Positions 15,708 through 64,000 of a DNA stretch of 64,000 bases are shown here, piece after piece. Made by a program: the position numbers and the translations under genes. How positions within the stretch are numbered: the stretch's first letter is position 1; every line of letters starts with the position of its first letter. The notes under the pieces were generated by a model that saw nothing but the letters and a program-made list of their open reading frames with translations, had not been told where the DNA came from and ran no database searches. Origin of the DNA: Cristatella mucedo. Lineage: Eukaryota > Bryozoa > Phylactolaemata > Cristatellidae. Location: the NCBI GenBank assembly GCA_009760855.2, contig WPIO01000037.1:3044001-3108000 (forward strand). The letters run 5' to 3'.

Positions 15708-16170
15708 GAGTCGACAGAAACACGCGAACACTTAAAAATCAATATTCAACAAACATTCATACGACGATAACCAAATCTGTCGAATAAGTGCTGAATGAAA
15801 GCTGCCAATGACACTGCGGCCTGGACGAGAAACAGGACCGCGATGGATACAAACAAAAAACGGCGAACACATAAAATCGCTGGCCCCTATTCGGGTGCCG
15901 GGTAGAGGAAGGAGGTTTCGAGGCTCGGCGGACGCCATCCCAAACCATTAGGCATCCCGCTCTGCCGAGCGCGATCGAGCTTGTGCTAGACATGCACAGG
16001 GGGGGGGGCTCGATCGCTCCATGTCGCTGGCAAGCCGAAGAGCAAACGAGAGGTTCCCTAGGTGGAGCAGAGACAGAGAGACGAAGTGGGCGCCTTCTGT
16101 CGCTGCGTCCACGCCATTCCATAGCGTCCAGGCCGTTCCCTCGGCGGCGGGGAATTCGTCGCTCGTCGGC

Positions 16171-62536
<46,366 letters not shown>

Positions 62537-64000
62537 CTGCAACGACGATGTGGCTGCCGGGAATGAACTGGGAAGATAAAAACAGCGGCAGCTGCTGCAT
62601 GCTTTGCACTGCCTTCTTTTGGTAACACTCCGTAACTCCGGCATCGCATGGCCTGTCTGGCTGCATTTCGTGGCCTAACAAAAATGCACTAAGTCTCTAA
62701 CTACCTAGTTCAGCCCGAGGAAGGCTTGCGCTAAGAGTAACAACGACCAACTGGCCACGCCCACCCTACCCTGCCGTGGCTCTACTGGATTTGCTGGCAA
62801 GGCAATGATAATTGTGAGGGCTTCTCGAAGGATTCATAAATTACAGCTGATGGGGCTGTCCTCTGCCGAAGCCATGGGCAGAGCAACATTCATGTGTGTG
62901 CGCGCGCGTGCTAAAACGATAACGAGGCAGGCACAGCTGCCAGCGTTTTCTTTTGGCTTCTCTCTGTGTGCAGAGCATCCTCGCCTGTCGTTTGTATGCC
63001 TTAACCAAGCTGCAAAAACTGCCTGCATCACAGTTGATGGCCACTCAAAGCATGTGATTGGTTGGACTTAAGTCGCTGGTGGCCGGTCCACCAGCGGCAC
63101 ATGGGTTAGATAAGTGAAAACGGCAATTACCAAGGAGCAAGAGGAAGAAAAGGGATGGGACAAAGGGATGGAGGAGAGTGAGAAGAGGACGGGCAGCAGA
63201 ACAGAGCAGAGCAGAGCAGTACAGGGGGCGCGCGCCTCAACCTGTCCTAAGTCTCAAAGCCTCAACCTGTCCAAAGTCCAAATGCAGACGTTACGAATGA
63301 GGCACCGGCACGTCACGGTCACGTGGTGAGACTAAACTTCTGAACGAACGACAGACGTTCGGTCGGTCAAGTTAAGCCATCGATGTGAAGGCATCATCCG
63401 AGGCTAGGTCCTAGCTACACTGTATCGACAAACTCTGCCTCGGAACAGCAACAAAAAAACAGATAATCCTCACCGGCTTGGGCAGAGTGCTCAAGGGCTA
63501 CTGCTGAATAACGATGGCAGCAGGCAAAGAGAGTGCACACATGCCACCCACGGTTCACGATCAGCTCTTGCAGCACGAGTTAGTGGGAAGGCAATCTGCC
63601 AACGTTTGGAAGTCCTGCCGGTGAGCAGGAGTGTGCGAGCCGGCGCATGAGCGCCGACGCAGAAGGATTACAGCTATGTGCGGCACAGTTTCTCCACTGT
63701 TTTTTACCATAAGAGCCTTGACCGAGCTGGTTAAGCCAAGGCCGATTTCCATAGCTGACATAAGAGCATTTGCATCTATCACCTGGCAATATACAGGATT
63801 GCCTGCTACAGGACTCGAACAGTGGCGACCGGGTTCGCACAGTGCGATCGCCTTACCCGCTTCCGCTCCGGGGCTAAGATCAGGCAGGTGCTGCAGTCGG
63901 ACACGCGGCTCCGAGCGAGCGGTGGCCACGGCACCCCCTCGCGCTGCCCAACCGACCGACCACCTCGAACCCAGACAGCAGTAGGCATCGCGTCGGCCGA
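62537..64000 (-). other. Sequence upstream of first visible GOGAT exon
   Basis: No further GOGAT exon was recognised on the minus strand up to the window edge, so this is probably intron. It contains a nine-base-arm hairpin (63074-63082 with 63088-63096) and a SINE-like fragment. Confidence 0.5.
63690..63870 (-). mobile_element. Diverged tRNA-like SINE fragment
   Basis: Minus strand: 'gcgggtaaggcgatcgcact' then GTTCGAGTCCTGTAGCAGG, with a B-box-like core, then 'gtatattgccaggtgataga'. Head resembles the SINE family here but the body differs. Confidence 0.45.

Overview
The window is nuclear DNA of an animal, most likely an invertebrate. It contains spliced protein-coding genes with GT-AG (and some GC-AG) introns. 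A ferritin gene carries a metazoan-type iron-responsive element. A fused glutamate synthase of the kind found in invertebrates is present; vertebrates lack it. There are many LINE-2/CR1-like retroposon fragments with 3' tails ending in (ATT)n, tRNA-like SINEs, a dead Tc1/mariner transposon and very long AG, CA and TA microsatellites. The sequence does not settle the phylum.

Three genes were reconstructed exon by exon, and all lie on the minus strand. (1) From 62536 down to 16171 runs most of an NAD(P)H-dependent glutamate synthase (GOGAT). It has 39 exons in the window, 5865 coding bases, one uninterrupted frame of 1954 residues and a TAG stop. The order is glutaminase, central, FMN synthase, GXGXG, then the GltD-like Fe-S/FAD/NAD(P)H part. 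The first exons, including the N-terminal catalytic cysteine, lie beyond the right edge. (2) From 12403 down to 7015 is a three-exon ZNF593/Bud20-type zinc-finger protein of 152 residues (ribosome biogenesis), with a probable poly(A) signal at 6501-6496. (3) From about 1436 down to 908 is the 5' part of a ferritin heavy-chain gene: TATA box, iron-responsive element, two coding exons. The rest lies off the left edge.

Layout: 1-1440 ferritin; 1440-6480 intergenic with LINE pieces, an AG repeat and a perfect palindrome; 6480-12403 ZNF593 with two large introns holding a foldback element, a LINE tail and CA/AG arrays; 12404-15700 intergenic with a decayed LINE that still shows reverse-transcriptase motifs; 15700-62536 GOGAT, about 47 kb of which only 5.9 kb is coding; 62537-64000 intron or upstream sequence with a SINE-like fragment. 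Intron bulk is microsatellite, minisatellite, LINE tails, SINEs and, in intron 32, the Tc1 element.

The genes do not form a pathway operon. GOGAT makes glutamate from glutamine and 2-oxoglutarate and needs Fe-S clusters, ferritin stores iron, and ZNF593 acts in pre-60S ribosome maturation. Their shared orientation need not be functional. No new defence or metabolic system is visible. The most unusual signals are the three GC-AG introns in one gene, a set of unrelated perfect short palindromes, repeats placed directly on splice sites, and SINE/LINE tail sharing.
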